Assembly: GCA_016788315.1 (NCBI GenBank)
Contig: JAEUSG010000203.1
Span: 1 to 48,945 of the forward strand
DNA: 48,945 bases
Reading direction: 5' to 3'
From: Fibrobacterota bacterium
Lineage (GTDB): Bacteria > Fibrobacterota > OXYB2-FULL-49-7 > JAEUSG01
Below the pieces are notes generated by a model. The model was not told where the DNA came from. It saw only the letters and a program-made list of their open reading frames with translations, and made no database searches. Shown here one piece after another: positions 17,244 through 26,569 of this stretch. Made by a program: the position numbers and the translations under genes. The number at the start of each line of letters is the position of its first letter. Position 1 is the first letter of the stretch.

Positions 17244-18908
17244 ATGAATGGTAAAACTGGATTAAGAAAAAAAGTAGTCAGATTTGGATCTGCTGCTATC
17301 TTTATGTTGGTATTAATGGTGCTAATCTCGAATTATGGCTTCATTTCTCTGTCTGGTCTTCAGGACGGTGGAGCTGACCGGTTTAGAGATGCTAATTACC
17401 TCACAGTTGCTGCCCAACTTGGAACAGAAGGATATCAGATTGCTGCTGATGCTGTTATAAATAGAGACATGAGCGCCTCAAAGAATGAATGGCAGAAGTT
17501 TAAAGAAAAAGGGCAGAGTATTATTGACTCATGCAAAAAACTGGTTGATACAGACAAAGAGCAAGCGCTTATAAAACATTCAGCTGAAAAATATGATGAG
17601 CTGATTAAAATTGTCGAGAATGAACTTTTCCCGCTTCTCGAAAACTCAATGGAGGTTACCGAAGAGATAAAGGGGCTTGATGGAAAGCTTGATGGTCTTG
17701 TCGAAGAACTCTCTAAACCACTAATGGAATTAAGAGATTCTCTTCTTGTTGAAGCCTATGAAGAGGACGTTCTATTTGATTCAAAGGCGACAAGCACCAG
17801 TCTTCTGAATATCATTGTTTCAGTTATCGGCATTATAGCAATCATCGTCTTTGTTCTTCTGGTGCTTCGCCAGATACTGACTCCAGTCAAATCAACTTCA
17901 GATTTACTCCGCGATGTTGCAGAAGGTGAAGGAGATCTTACTAAAAGACTTCCAGAGGATCGTGACGACGAAATAGGAGAACTTGGAGGTAACTTCAACC
18001 GCTTTATAAAAAAGGTACAGGCTATTGTAAAGGAAATCTCCGGTAATACTTCAACACTTTCATCAGCCAGTGAAGAGATGTCAGCAGTTTCACAGCAGAT
18101 TAGTGCTTCAGCTGAGGAGATGAGTTCTCAGGCGCAGACAGTATCTGCATCATCTGAACAGGCAAGTGCCAATATCAGAAGCATTTCTGCAGCAGCCGAA
18201 CAGATGTCCGGTTCTGTAAATACTGTGGCTACAGCAATTGAAGAGATGAGCGCTTCGCTTAATGAGGTTTCAAAGAATTGCCAAAAAGAGTCGCAGGTTG
18301 CAGCAAAAGCTGATATTGAGGCAAAGAGCACACAAGCTCACATGGAAAAACTTGGCGCGGCGGCAAAAGAGATTGGCAAGGTTGTTGAAGTTATCAACGA
18401 TATTGCCGATCAGACCAACCTTCTTGCTCTTAATGCTACAATCGAAGCTGCAAGTGCAGGTGAAGCGGGTCGCGGATTTGCTGTAGTTGCAAATGAGGTT
18501 AAAGAGCTTGCCCGTCAAACCTCTCAGGCAACTGAAGAGATTAGGAACCAGGTTGAGAATATGCAGGGAAGCACTTCAGAAGCTGTCAAGGCAATAGAAT
18601 CCATTTCAAAGATCATTGAAGAGATAAATGTCATTTCTCAAACCATTGTAAGTGCAGTTGAAGAGCAGTCTGCAACAGTTCAGGAAATTGCCTGCACAAT
18701 GGGAGGTGCAAGCAGCGCCGCTAATGAAATTGCCAAAAATGTTGGCGAAAGCGCAAAGGGTTTACAGGAAGTCACAACAAATATTACAGGAGTAAACCAG
18801 GCTGCCGCAGATACGGCTTCGGGTGTAACTCAGATAAGGACAAGTGCAGGAGAGTTGGCCAAATTGTCAGCAGGTTTGCAGAAGATTGTTAATCAGTTTA
18901 AAGTCTAG
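17244..18908 (+). CDS. Methyl-accepting chemotaxis protein (DQTN tip), partner of the secreted Cache sensor
   Basis: 554 residues: TM1 (about 14-35), a helical periplasmic domain of about 150 residues, probably a four-helix bundle, TM2 (about 187-209), HAMP (about 209-262) containing GEGDLTKRL, and the MCP signalling domain with hairpin tip DQTN (389-392) and [14 protein letters not shown]. The cytoplasmic half is almost identical to that of the MCP at 19585, pointing to a recent duplication, while the periplasmic halves differ. AAAGGAG lies 6 bases before the ATG at 17244. No C-terminal CheR-tether pentapeptide is present (the end is NQFKV). It should form arrays with CheA/CheW from the same operon. 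Confidence 0.93.
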   Translation: MNGKTGLRKKVVRFGSAAIFMLVLMVLISNYGFISLSGLQDGGADRFRDANYLTVAAQLGTEGYQIAADAVINRDMSASKNEWQKFKEKGQSIIDSCKKLVDTDKEQALIKHSAEKYDELIKIVENELFPLLENSMEVTEEIKGLDGKLDGLVEELSKPLMELRDSLLVEAYEEDVLFDSKATSTSLLNIIVSVIGIIAIIVFVLLVLRQILTPVKSTSDLLRDVAEGEGDLTKRLPEDRDDEIGELGGNFNRFIKKVQAIVKEISGNTSTLSSASEEMSAVSQQISASAEEMSSQAQTVSASSEQASANIRSISAAAEQMSGSVNTVATAIEEMSASLNEVSKNCQKESQVAAKADIEAKSTQAHMEKLGAAAKEIGKVVEVINDIADQTNLLALNATIEAASAGEAGRGFAVVANEVKELARQTSQATEEIRNQVENMQGSTSEAVKAIESISKIIEEINVISQTIVSAVEEQSATVQEIACTMGGASSAANEIAKNVGESAKGLQEVTTNITGVNQAAADTASGVTQIRTSAGELAKLSAGLQKIVNQFKV

Positions 18909-19020
18909 TCCTTCGCCCCTTTGACTAAGGATCAGGGGACGAGGAAATGATTGCCCTTTGACTAGGCTTCAGGTCACAAAGGAAGGATTCGCCCCCTGAG
19001 CGTAGTCGAAGGGGGCAAGA
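18909..19020. repeat. Cluster of three degenerate palindromic repeats
   Basis: Three related 25-29 bp units lie in the gap between an MCP gene and the next sensor gene. Unit 1 (18916-18942) and unit 2 (18954-18982) are direct: CCC(C)TTTGACTA, a short spacer, then TCAGG. Unit 3 (18991-19016) is inverted and best preserved: GCCCCCT pairs with AGGGGGC around GAGCGTAGTCGA, so its complement reads CCCTTCGACTACGCTCAGGG. Each can form a hairpin. Repeats with this core are known to be widespread intergenic elements. There is no coding potential in this 136-bp gap apart from the ribosome site of the next gene. Confidence 0.75.
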
Positions 19021-19044
19021 AGTTAACTTAAAAGGAGGTCTCTA

Positions 19045-19581
19045 ATGCGTATCATGAAAACGATTCTCGCAGTGATGGTCGCGGCTTTTTGTATAAATGC
19101 ACAGGATTTAACGGCAGAGCAGAAGGCCAAGGTTGATGCTAAGGTGAAACTTTTCAGTGTGTGGGGAACCGATGCCAAGGTTGTAGAGGCTGTTAAAGCA
19201 TTTAACGCCAATCCTCCTGCTGCAGCAAAAGAGATGACACAGGATAAATGGAAAACACTTACTCTGATTAGTCCTGAAATTAAAGCCTTTACAAAACATG
19301 AAGTTGCTGTTTATTTGAAGACAAAGAAGGATGAAACAGTCAGCGAATTGTTTGTATCCGGCGCAAACGGAACAAAGGTCGCTTTTTTTGCAAAAACTTC
19401 CAGCTGGTCGCATCTTGGTAAACCAAAACATGATGTTCCGATGACAGGCAAAACATGGGTTGGCAAAGTTGAAGTTGACGAGTCAACAGGTCTTCAGCAG
19501 GTTCAGGTTGCTTTTCCTGTTCTTGATGGTGGAAAAGCGATAGGTTCAATTGTTGTAGGGTTATCTTTAAGTAAGTTATAA
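19045..19581 (+). CDS. Secreted PDC/Cache-like sensor protein
   Basis: 178 residues, exported: signal peptide ending CINAQ near residue 19. The C-terminal part, with VSELFVSGANGTKVAFFAKT, PMTGKTWVGKVEVDESTG, VQVAFPVLDGGKAIGSIVVG and a final LSLSKL, is the pattern of PDC/Cache extracytoplasmic sensor domains (two-part sheet, conserved Asp/Gly turn before the last strand). A perfect AAAGGAGG lies 6 bases before the ATG at 19045. Only 3 bp separate it from the following MCP gene, so the two are probably co-translated and work together. This repeats the sensor-plus-MCP order of the previous gene pair, though the two sensors are not close relatives. Confidence 0.75.
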   Translation: MRIMKTILAVMVAAFCINAQDLTAEQKAKVDAKVKLFSVWGTDAKVVEAVKAFNANPPAAAKEMTQDKWKTLTLISPEIKAFTKHEVAVYLKTKKDETVSELFVSGANGTKVAFFAKTSSWSHLGKPKHDVPMTGKTWVGKVEVDESTGLQQVQVAFPVLDGGKAIGSIVVGLSLSKL

Positions 19582-19584
19582 AAA

Positions 19585-21219
19585 ATGAGTGTACGTAAAA
19601 AAATGCTGCTATTAAGCGCAATGGGTGTCGTTCTGACATTCATTGTGCTCGCTGTCTCGTTTCTCTTGAATAGAGGGATCTCTTCCCGTCTGACTGAGGT
19701 AATGAATGTAAATGATTTGCGGGATGACAATCTTGTTGAAGTCATTATGAGTGTATCCAACTCACAGGGAACCTTGCAGAAGATTCTACGTGAAAAAGAT
19801 GGCGATCTTTTAGAGCAATACATAGCAGAGTATGATTCACTGCTGATCTCTGCCGACAAATATATAGGCCTTGTTAACGGAGCGGCCTCATCAATTTTTG
19901 TTGAAGATCTGGACGATTTGAAAAATGTCAATAAATCACTGACGGAAAAGGCGCTTATTGGTGAACAGGCAATCGCACAGGAGCTCTTTGTAGAAAAATC
20001 TTCACCGCTTTTCACTAAAACCATAGTTGATATAAACGCATTCAGAGATGAGAGCGAGGCTGCTCAAAAAGCTGTAAGTGATAAAAGCATAGGCAGAATC
20101 AATTCTCTTTTCGTCATTTCTTTTCTGATTATGACCATTCTTTCAATCGCTGTTCTCTTTTTTGGCCGTTCGCTGTCAGCAAGTGTTTCGGTGCCGTTGA
20201 ACAGAACTACCGAATTGTTGAAGGATATCTCTGAAGGTAATGGAGATCTCACAAAAAGGATGGATGTAAGAAGCGAAGATGAGATAGGCAAATTAAGTAC
20301 CTACTTCAATGCCTTTATGGCTAAACTCCAGGGGATTGTAAAGGAGGTGTCGAACAACACATCTACATTGTCCACTGCAAGCGAAGAGATGTCAGCTGTT
20401 TCACAGCAGATTGGCGCTTCAGCAGAAGAGATGAGCGCTCAGTCACAGTCTGTTTCAGCTTCAACAGAACAGTCAAGTGCAAATATCAGAAGTATTTCTG
20501 CAGCAGCAGAACAGATGTCCGGTTCTGTAAATACTGTTGCCACGGCTATTGAAGAGATGAGTGCTTCGCTGAATGAAGTTTCGAAGAATTGTCAGAAGGA
20601 ATCATTGGTTGCTGCCAAGGCAGATGTTGAGGCAAAGAGTACTCAGGCCCATATGGAAAAGCTTGGTGTTGCGGCTAAGCAGATTGGCAAGGTTGTCGAA
20701 GTCATTAACGATATTGCCGATCAAACAAATCTTCTTGCCCTTAATGCAACAATTGAAGCTGCAAGCGCTGGTGAAGCCGGCAAGGGTTTTGCAGTAGTTG
20801 CTAATGAAGTAAAGGAACTTGCCCGTCAGACTTCCCAGGCGACAGATGAAATACGCAATCAGGTGAATAGTATGCAGGGCAGTACTGCAGAGGCAGTCAA
20901 AGCTATTGAGTCAATCACAAAGATAATCGAAGAGATAAATGTTATTTCGCAGACAATAGTCAGCGCTGTAGAAGAGCAGTCTGCCACAGTGCAGGAAATT
21001 GCACGCACTATGGGTGGTGCGAGCAGCGCAGCAAATGAGATAGCTAGAAATGTTGGTGAAAGCGCAAAAGGGATGCAGGAGATTTCTTCTAATATAACAG
21101 GAGTCAATCAGGCGGCTAAGGATACAGCTTCTGGTGTTTCACAAATTAGAAGCAGTGCGGATGATTTGGCAAAATTGTCAGCTGGATTGAAAAGGATTGT
21201 TGATCAGTTTAGAGTTTAG
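19585..21219 (+). CDS. Methyl-accepting chemotaxis protein (DQTN tip), partner of the PDC-like sensor
   Basis: 544 residues: TM1 (about 8-28), a helical periplasmic domain of about 145 residues, TM2 (about 174-195), HAMP with GNGDLTKRM, and an MCP signalling domain nearly identical to the one encoded at 17244-18908 (tip [20 protein letters not shown]). Helical bundle ectodomains in MCPs often read out ligand-loaded binding proteins, which suits the adjacent secreted sensor. The ATG follows the sensor stop by 3 bp with no separate strong ribosome site, so translational coupling is likely. The C-terminus (DQFRV) lacks a CheR-binding pentapeptide. Confidence 0.93.
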   Translation: MSVRKKMLLLSAMGVVLTFIVLAVSFLLNRGISSRLTEVMNVNDLRDDNLVEVIMSVSNSQGTLQKILREKDGDLLEQYIAEYDSLLISADKYIGLVNGAASSIFVEDLDDLKNVNKSLTEKALIGEQAIAQELFVEKSSPLFTKTIVDINAFRDESEAAQKAVSDKSIGRINSLFVISFLIMTILSIAVLFFGRSLSASVSVPLNRTTELLKDISEGNGDLTKRMDVRSEDEIGKLSTYFNAFMAKLQGIVKEVSNNTSTLSTASEEMSAVSQQIGASAEEMSAQSQSVSASTEQSSANIRSISAAAEQMSGSVNTVATAIEEMSASLNEVSKNCQKESLVAAKADVEAKSTQAHMEKLGVAAKQIGKVVEVINDIADQTNLLALNATIEAASAGEAGKGFAVVANEVKELARQTSQATDEIRNQVNSMQGSTAEAVKAIESITKIIEEINVISQTIVSAVEEQSATVQEIARTMGGASSAANEIARNVGESAKGMQEISSNITGVNQAAKDTASGVSQIRSSADDLAKLSAGLKRIVDQFRV

Positions 21220-21243
21220 CCGAGGGGGGCAGTAGGAGACAAA

Positions 21244-22206
21244 ATGATGCGCTATGTTTTTTTTATTCTGATTTTATCTGTTGCTTCGTTTTCTGAAGAA
21301 ACAGATTCCTCAAAAATCAAAGAGGCCATGGAAATCGGCGGCCTTGTCACACTTGACATATATGGTCCCGTAAAAGAGATGGATCACCCCTCTTTCGAAA
21401 TAGGCAGCGTCTATCTTGGTGCTAATATGACCTTGTCTCCCGCTGTAACTGCTTCTGTAGTAATTGCCGCAGAAGGCAATATGGAGGCTTTGTGGATTGA
21501 TCAGGCAATAGGTGTTTTGGCACCTGAAGGATCTTCCTGGTCTCTTTCTGCCGGTCAGCAGACTTTAAAGCATGGTCTGCTTACTACCCGCCTTATTTGC
21601 GATCCCTTAATTTTAGACTCGGTTGAATTAATAAATCCAGCTCTTACAGCAGATTACACTAAGGGTGTATTTACATATGGAGCAGCATTTACTGCAATTC
21701 CAACACTCAGTCCTGATACAGCATTAATAAATAATGATAGGCTTGACTGGACAGCTGTGTTAGCTCTGGACTATAACAATGAAGAGTCCATTCTACAGGC
21801 TGCCAGGTTGTCATCTCTAATAACAGACCGGAAGCAGGATATTGATTTGGCAGTAACGGCAACGCTTAAAAGTTTTACGTTGGATCTAGAGGCGTATTCT
21901 GTGCTGAATTCTAATCGACCGGAATTAGTGTCGGGAAGTTTTGCCGGTCTTTCATGGCAGGCTACGGAAAAACTGGCAATTGCAGGCCGGTATGACATGC
22001 TTTCTCCAGATCGTTTTAAAGATGCTGACAATAAAGTCTGTTTCGGAGCTAAATTTGATATTCGTGACGGTATTTTTTGTGCAGTAGAATTTGAACGTAC
22101 ATGGTTCAATAGCGGTGGTAATGAAAATGAGATCAATTTGCAGTTGGGGCTTGAAAACACAATCAAGCTGCCCGGATTCCACAGAGAAACTTTGACAAAC
22201 AACTAA
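21244..22206 (+). CDS. Outer-membrane barrel-like protein inside the chemotaxis operon
   Basis: 320 residues with a signal peptide (hydrophobic to about residue 16, SFSEE). The mature part has porin-like alternation: FEIGSVYLGANMTLSPAVTA, WSLSAGQQTLKHGLLTTRL, FTYGAAFTAIP and late strands such as GAKFDIRDGIFCAVEFERTW. It resembles phosphate-selective or LbtU-like porins in style, but no family is certain. AGGAG lies 6 bases before the ATG at 21244. Its place, in tandem with MCP and cheB, is unusual for a chemotaxis operon. It may admit the ligands sensed by the secreted sensors. The sequence ends in ETLTNN, without a terminal aromatic residue. Confidence 0.6.
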   Translation: MMRYVFFILILSVASFSEETDSSKIKEAMEIGGLVTLDIYGPVKEMDHPSFEIGSVYLGANMTLSPAVTASVVIAAEGNMEALWIDQAIGVLAPEGSSWSLSAGQQTLKHGLLTTRLICDPLILDSVELINPALTADYTKGVFTYGAAFTAIPTLSPDTALINNDRLDWTAVLALDYNNEESILQAARLSSLITDRKQDIDLAVTATLKSFTLDLEAYSVLNSNRPELVSGSFAGLSWQATEKLAIAGRYDMLSPDRFKDADNKVCFGAKFDIRDGIFCAVEFERTWFNSGGNENEINLQLGLENTIKLPGFHRETLTNN

Positions 22207-22217
22207 ACGGGAAAAAC

Positions 22218-23330
22218 ATGGCTATACGCACTCTCATCGTTGACGATTCAGTATTATTCAGAAAGGTGCTCTCTGACGCCCTTGCTTCATTTACTAATGT
22301 GGAAGTGCTTGGAACCGCTCCTGGCGGTAAGCTTGCACTTAAAAAACTTGCACAGACTCCTGCCGACCTCGTTCTTCTCGATGTTCATATGGAGGAGATG
22401 GATGGCATTGAAACGCTTCGACAGATAAGAAAGGATTTTCCTGATACTAAAGTAGTAATGGTAAGTGGCATATCGACAAGAAATGCCGATTCAACCATTC
22501 AGGCCCTTGAAATAGGTGCTCTTGATTTCATTAGAAAGCCTGACGGGAAAGATTATGATGCAAATCTTGCAGAATTAAAAACAGATTTGCGCAGCGTCCT
22601 TAGGCTGATTGAGACAAAGCTCCTGGCTTCAAGCTCTCTGCGTCTTAAAAAAGAGACGCCAGCGTCAGCATCGCCCTCTATTTCACCTGTATCGGTTTCG
22701 CCGTCTCAACCCCAAAGAACTCCTTCCATAAGTGTTCCTCCTCCGGACTCATTTTCAGTCCTGGCGATTGGTGTTTCAACGGGAGGACCTGAGGCTTTGG
22801 CACGTGTTATTCCTCTTCTTCCGGCAAATCTTGGCGTTCCTGTGGTGCTGGTTCAGCATATGCCGCCGAACTTTACAAAATCGCTTGCTGACAGCCTCTC
22901 AAAAAAATCGAAACTGCCGGTTGTGGAGGTTCAGGAGGGAGACGAAATCATTCCTAACCGTGTTCATATTGCTCCGGGGGGGTTCCATTTTGTTGTAAAG
23001 GGTACTCCAACTGCCGCTAAAGTTTCTATAAATTCAGATCCGCCGGAAAACTCCTGCCGACCTGCAGTAGATGTGCTGTTTAGATCTGTTGCTGAAGTTT
23101 ATGGCGACAGAGGTGTATTGGCAGTAATTCTTACAGGTATGGGAAATGACGGAATGCGCGGTGTTTCAGTGTTAAAGAGAAAAAAATGTTTTTGCCTTTC
23201 GCAAACAGAGTCCAGTTGTGTAGTTTATGGTATGCCTAAAGCAGTTGATGATGCACGACTAACTGATGAGTCGGTGCCGCTCGATAAAATGGCTTTAAGA
23301 ATAGCGGAACTGATACAGAAAAGACGATAA
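22218..23330 (+). CDS. cheB: Chemotaxis response regulator and protein-glutamate methylesterase CheB
   Basis: 370 residues. The receiver (1-125) has D9/D10, phospho-acceptor D55 (LLDVHMEEMDG) and K107. A Pro/Ser-rich linker (about 145-175) leads to the methylesterase, with catalytic triad S187 (GVSTGGPEAL), H214 (VQHMPP) and D311 (MGNDGMRG). CheB removes methyl groups from, or deamidates, MCP glutamyl sites to reset receptor sensitivity and is activated by CheA phosphotransfer. The gene opens a cheB-cheR-cheY block with 6-bp or smaller gaps. Length and motifs are normal. Confidence 0.96.
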   Translation: MAIRTLIVDDSVLFRKVLSDALASFTNVEVLGTAPGGKLALKKLAQTPADLVLLDVHMEEMDGIETLRQIRKDFPDTKVVMVSGISTRNADSTIQALEIGALDFIRKPDGKDYDANLAELKTDLRSVLRLIETKLLASSSLRLKKETPASASPSISPVSVSPSQPQRTPSISVPPPDSFSVLAIGVSTGGPEALARVIPLLPANLGVPVVLVQHMPPNFTKSLADSLSKKSKLPVVEVQEGDEIIPNRVHIAPGGFHFVVKGTPTAAKVSINSDPPENSCRPAVDVLFRSVAEVYGDRGVLAVILTGMGNDGMRGVSVLKRKKCFCLSQTESSCVVYGMPKAVDDARLTDESVPLDKMALRIAELIQKRR

Positions 23331-23336
23331 TATATT

Positions 23337-24188
23337 ATGGCTTCAATATCTGCAAATGAATTTAAACTGCTGCGCGACTACATAGAGAAGAGTTGCGGTA
23401 TTTTAGTTGGAGATGAGAAGGCTTACTTAATAGAGAGTCGTCTATCAAGTCTTATGGCCCAAAACGGCTGCAATACATTTGCTGAATTTTATCAGAAGGC
23501 TGCATCCGATAGAACCGTTGGTCTTCGAGACAAAATAGTTGATGCCATGACCACAAATGAAACACTCTGGTTTCGCGATACACATCCATATAAAGTCCTT
23601 GATGAAGTTCTTTTACGCGAATTTGCAGATGAAATAGCAAAAGGTAAAAGACGGAAAATTAGAATATGGAGCGCCGCCTGCTCAACAGGTCAGGAGCCTT
23701 ATTCGATTTCTATGATCATTCAGGAATTTGCAAGAAAGTCATCAGTCCTCCCGCTGGAATATGTAGAGATTGTAGCAACAGATATTTCACCATCCGCCCT
23801 TTTTCTCGCAATGGCTGGCCGATACGATAAACTTTCTATGTCTCGCGGAATGACCGATGATTTTCGTGACCGATACTTCGATCAAACAGGAACTGTTTGG
23901 GCAGTAAAGGACAAAGTCAAAAAGATGGTCTCCTTCAAACGATTTAATCTGCAGGACTCTTTTGTGCCGCTTGGAAGTTTTGATTTAGTCTTTTGCAGAA
24001 ATGTGGCCATATATTTCAGTGAACAGTTTAAGAGGGAGCTCTTCCGCAAAATTGCACAGATGCTTCGGCCAACCGGAATCCTGTTTCTTGGGGCTTCTGA
24101 ATCCATGTCTAATTACAGCACTGAGTATCAGTTGATGACTCACGATAAAGCAATGTATTACAGAGTTAAGCAGGAGGGTAAGGTATGA
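23337..24188 (+). CDS. cheR: Chemotaxis protein methyltransferase CheR
   Basis: 283 residues. The N-terminal helical domain (1-75) has the CheR opening FKLLRDYIEKSCGI and MTTNETLWFRD. The SAM-dependent methyltransferase domain follows, with WSAACSTGQEPYSISM as the SAM-binding loop, VATDIS as the acidic ribose-contact strand, FDLVFCRNVAIYF, and the late RPTGILFLGASES. It methylates MCP glutamates using S-adenosylmethionine, opposing CheB. None of the local MCPs ends in an NWETF-like tether, so CheR presumably works without it. It overlaps cheY by 4 bp (ATGA). Confidence 0.96.
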   Translation: MASISANEFKLLRDYIEKSCGILVGDEKAYLIESRLSSLMAQNGCNTFAEFYQKAASDRTVGLRDKIVDAMTTNETLWFRDTHPYKVLDEVLLREFADEIAKGKRRKIRIWSAACSTGQEPYSISMIIQEFARKSSVLPLEYVEIVATDISPSALFLAMAGRYDKLSMSRGMTDDFRDRYFDQTGTVWAVKDKVKKMVSFKRFNLQDSFVPLGSFDLVFCRNVAIYFSEQFKRELFRKIAQMLRPTGILFLGASESMSNYSTEYQLMTHDKAMYYRVKQEGKV

Positions 24189-24550
24189 AAATACTTTCAG
24201 CAGACGACTCATCTATGATCAGACGAGTTATCAGGGGTGCCGTTGAAATGGTTGGTCACGAGCTAGTTGAAGCGCGTGATGGTAAAGAGGCACTTGAAGT
24301 ACTCGAGAAGCATCCTGACATCGGTCTGATTCTGCTTGACTGGAATATGCCAAATCTTGACGGATTATCTGTGCTCAAAGCTGTTAAAGCGGATGATCGA
24401 TATAAAGCAATTCCCGTAGTAATGGTTACAACAGAAGTTGAAAAAAGTAAAGTTGTTGAGGCTATAAAAGCCGGTGCAAAAAATTATGTTATGAAACCCT
24501 TTTCACAGTCCGATCTTGTTTCAAAGATTATGGAAACAATAAGCGGATAA
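24185..24550 (+). CDS. cheY: Chemotaxis response regulator CheY
   Basis: A 121-residue stand-alone receiver with all key residues: D7/D8, phospho-acceptor D52 (LLDWNMPNLDG), T82 or T83 (VVMVTTE) and K104 in MKPF. CheY carries the CheA signal to the output machine: flagellar switch, type IV pilus motor or another target. No output machine is encoded in this window. The start overlaps cheR by 4 bp, so translation is coupled. It is the only short free CheY here; the CheA receiver and the cysteine-cluster receiver may compete for phosphate. Confidence 0.95.
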   Translation: MKILSADDSSMIRRVIRGAVEMVGHELVEARDGKEALEVLEKHPDIGLILLDWNMPNLDGLSVLKAVKADDRYKAIPVVMVTTEVEKSKVVEAIKAGAKNYVMKPFSQSDLVSKIMETISG

Positions 24551-24571
24551 AAAAGAGGCAGGCGAATTACT

Positions 24572-25441
24572 ATGGCAACTATCAAAGATAAAATTCTGGA
24601 ACGTCTTGAAGGGATTGACGATCTGCCACCGGCTGGACCGCAGTTTCTTGAAACGCAGCGTCTTATCTGCGATGGAAAACATGATGCAGGTAAAGTCGCT
24701 TCTTACCTTGAAAAGGATTTAGCACTTTCTGCTAAAGTTTTACGAATAGCTAATTCAGTAGTTTATGGTGGCCGTTATGGTGAAATTGGCAGTCTGCCGC
24801 AGGCCATTGCCCGCCTTGGAATGGACGAAGTATGCCGGCTTACCATGGCGGTAAAAGCTATGGCTATCTTTGAAAAATCTTCAGGTGTAGTTGACCCAAT
24901 GGAATTCTGGCACCACTCTATCGCTGTGGCTATGGTTACAAGGAATATTGTAGCTGTTTCTAAACATGTCAATTCCGATCCGGGTCAGACCTATATTGCC
25001 GGACTTATGCATGACATTGGCATATTTATAATGGATAGATATTTTCCAGATGTTTACAGAAAGGTGAGAGAGTCTGCAGCTGCTAAGGGTGAACTGGTTC
25101 ACATTGCCGAAAAGCGGCTTCTTGGAATTGAGCATGGTGAAATTGGAGCTGTAATTCTGGAAAAGTGGCGTTTCCCCGAAGTAATAGTGACTGCCGTAAA
25201 ATGTCACAATAGTCCTGACGAAGCAACAGACGCTGCACTGCAATTGACACAAATCCTTCATATAGCTGATTTTGCCTGTTCAGCAATTGGTGCAGGAGAG
25301 CCGGGGGATGCTGTTCCGCAGACATTTAGCCTGGGGGCTTGGCATGATTTGAATATCGATGCTGACTCGCTCTCAAAGATTGTGTCTGAGACAGAAGAGG
25401 AAATAGCAAAAGCCAAGATCATGATGAACATTAACAAGTAA
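24572..25441 (+). CDS. HDOD-domain protein
   Basis: 289 residues forming an HDOD domain (an HD-related fold usually without catalytic residues): DDLPPAGPQFLE, VASYLEKDLALSAKVLRIANS, IGSLPQAIARLGMDEVCRLT, then LMHDIGIFIM and LGIEHGEIGAVILEKWRFPEVIV. HDOD proteins occur as signalling adaptors, often with receivers or c-di-GMP systems. Here it lies between cheY and the CheX fusion in the same direction with 21- and 12-bp gaps, suggesting a role in output or adaptation. The HD pair (LMHD) is present, but the full HD-GYP motif is not, so enzyme activity is unlikely. The ATG at 24572 fits the family start. Confidence 0.85.
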   Translation: MATIKDKILERLEGIDDLPPAGPQFLETQRLICDGKHDAGKVASYLEKDLALSAKVLRIANSVVYGGRYGEIGSLPQAIARLGMDEVCRLTMAVKAMAIFEKSSGVVDPMEFWHHSIAVAMVTRNIVAVSKHVNSDPGQTYIAGLMHDIGIFIMDRYFPDVYRKVRESAAAKGELVHIAEKRLLGIEHGEIGAVILEKWRFPEVIVTAVKCHNSPDEATDAALQLTQILHIADFACSAIGAGEPGDAVPQTFSLGAWHDLNIDADSLSKIVSETEEEIAKAKIMMNINK

Positions 25442-25453
25442 ATCTAACATAAC

Positions 25454-26458
25454 ATGCTAGTACTCCTTGTAAATACAAACAGGATAGTTGAGGGGCTCCT
25501 GCGAAATACACTGCAGGCCTCAGCACATACATTAAGAACTATAGCCATAGGTGATATTGAAACTCTGCTGATGCCGAAAATGGAGGACGTAGAGGTTAAC
25601 GATGAATCATCCTCAAACGCTAATGAACAAGATACAATTAATGAGATAGATGCGTTGTTGTCAAGTGGAGATAAAGGTAAGAGCAAAGGGCAAAAAAAGA
25701 TTATCCGGAAGTTGTCGCCGCCAATTATTTCCGCCGACTTTATTCTGTTCTATCCGCCGGACGATACAGAGAAAGCAAAGGCGGCTAATGTGCTTCTAAG
25801 AAGGGCAATTGCTTTCAGGGATGTTCCGCTGCTTGTATTGACTGAAATGTCAAAACTGATTACTGCAAGGGAACTTATTACGCTTGGCGCCGATGAAATT
25901 CAGAATCTGCCGGTTGCTCCAGAGGAGTTACTCATCAGAATTGAACGAATGTCAAGGCCAGTCGGCAGCCGTCTGCCGGTAATAACTAAGCTTATAAATC
26001 CATATATCAGCGCTGTGCTGGATATGATGACAACAATGGCCGGTATGCATGTTGAACGTAAGGATCTCTTTCTAAAGAAAAATTACCGTCTATTTGGCGA
26101 CATTTCAGGAGTTATGAATTTTTCAGGACGTATTGAGGGCTCAGTTACTGTTTCATTTACAGAAGATCTTGCTAAAGAGGTGATTGCTAAAATCATGGGT
26201 ATTACTCCTGCAGATATTTCAGATGACGATTTAAGAGATGGCGTAGGTGAAATAATCAATATTATTTCCGGCAATGCAAAAGCTTCACTGGCGGAGACTG
26301 AATTTTCTCATGAAATAGCGCTTCCGGCTGTAGTTCGAGGTGCCGGACACCATATCCGACATCCTGATGGTGCTCCTTGCATGGTTGTACTATTTGAAGC
26401 GGCAGGTAGGCCTTTTGCAGTTCTTGTCAGTATGTCAGTAAAAGGAAAAACAGCATGA
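25454..26458 (+). CDS. cheX: Degenerate receiver fused to CheX-type CheY phosphatase
   Basis: 334 residues. The N-terminal ~165 residues have receiver-like order (opening LVLLVNTNRIVEGLLRNTL, FILFYPPDD, VPLLVLTEM, ending LITLGADEIQNLPVAPEEL) but lack the acidic pair, a clear phospho-acceptor Asp and the conserved Lys (LP replaces KP), and carry an acidic, Ser/Asn-rich insert at about 42-80. The C-terminal part (about 180-330) is CheX, with phosphatase motif E266-x2-N269 in GEIINIISGNAK. CheX removes phosphate from CheY-P. The pseudoreceiver may be a docking or regulatory domain. There is no evident Shine-Dalgarno site before the ATG at 25454. A second, short cheX follows. Confidence 0.8.
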   Translation: MLVLLVNTNRIVEGLLRNTLQASAHTLRTIAIGDIETLLMPKMEDVEVNDESSSNANEQDTINEIDALLSSGDKGKSKGQKKIIRKLSPPIISADFILFYPPDDTEKAKAANVLLRRAIAFRDVPLLVLTEMSKLITARELITLGADEIQNLPVAPEELLIRIERMSRPVGSRLPVITKLINPYISAVLDMMTTMAGMHVERKDLFLKKNYRLFGDISGVMNFSGRIEGSVTVSFTEDLAKEVIAKIMGITPADISDDDLRDGVGEIINIISGNAKASLAETEFSHEIALPAVVRGAGHHIRHPDGAPCMVVLFEAAGRPFAVLVSMSVKGKTA

Positions 26459-26461
26459 GTT

Positions 26462-26509
26462 TTAGAACCCCCCTTGCCCCCCTTTTTTCAGAGCAAAAAA
26501 GGGGGGATG
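26462..26509. repeat. Palindromic dispersed repeat, copy B
   Basis: An inverted copy of the repeat at 5938-5986: TTTAGAACCCCCCTTG, then a perfect 12-bp stem (26477-26488 with 26495-26506) closing on a CAGAGC loop, then ATG. Only small length changes in the homopolymer runs distinguish the two copies. It sits between the two cheX genes, 3 bp after the first stop, where a strong hairpin might reduce read-through inside the operon. Confidence 0.8.
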
Positions 26510-26569
26510 TTTACTTTGAAAAAAAAGCGAGTGATAAGGGGTGGGTTTTCTTAAAGGAAAGTGTATAAG

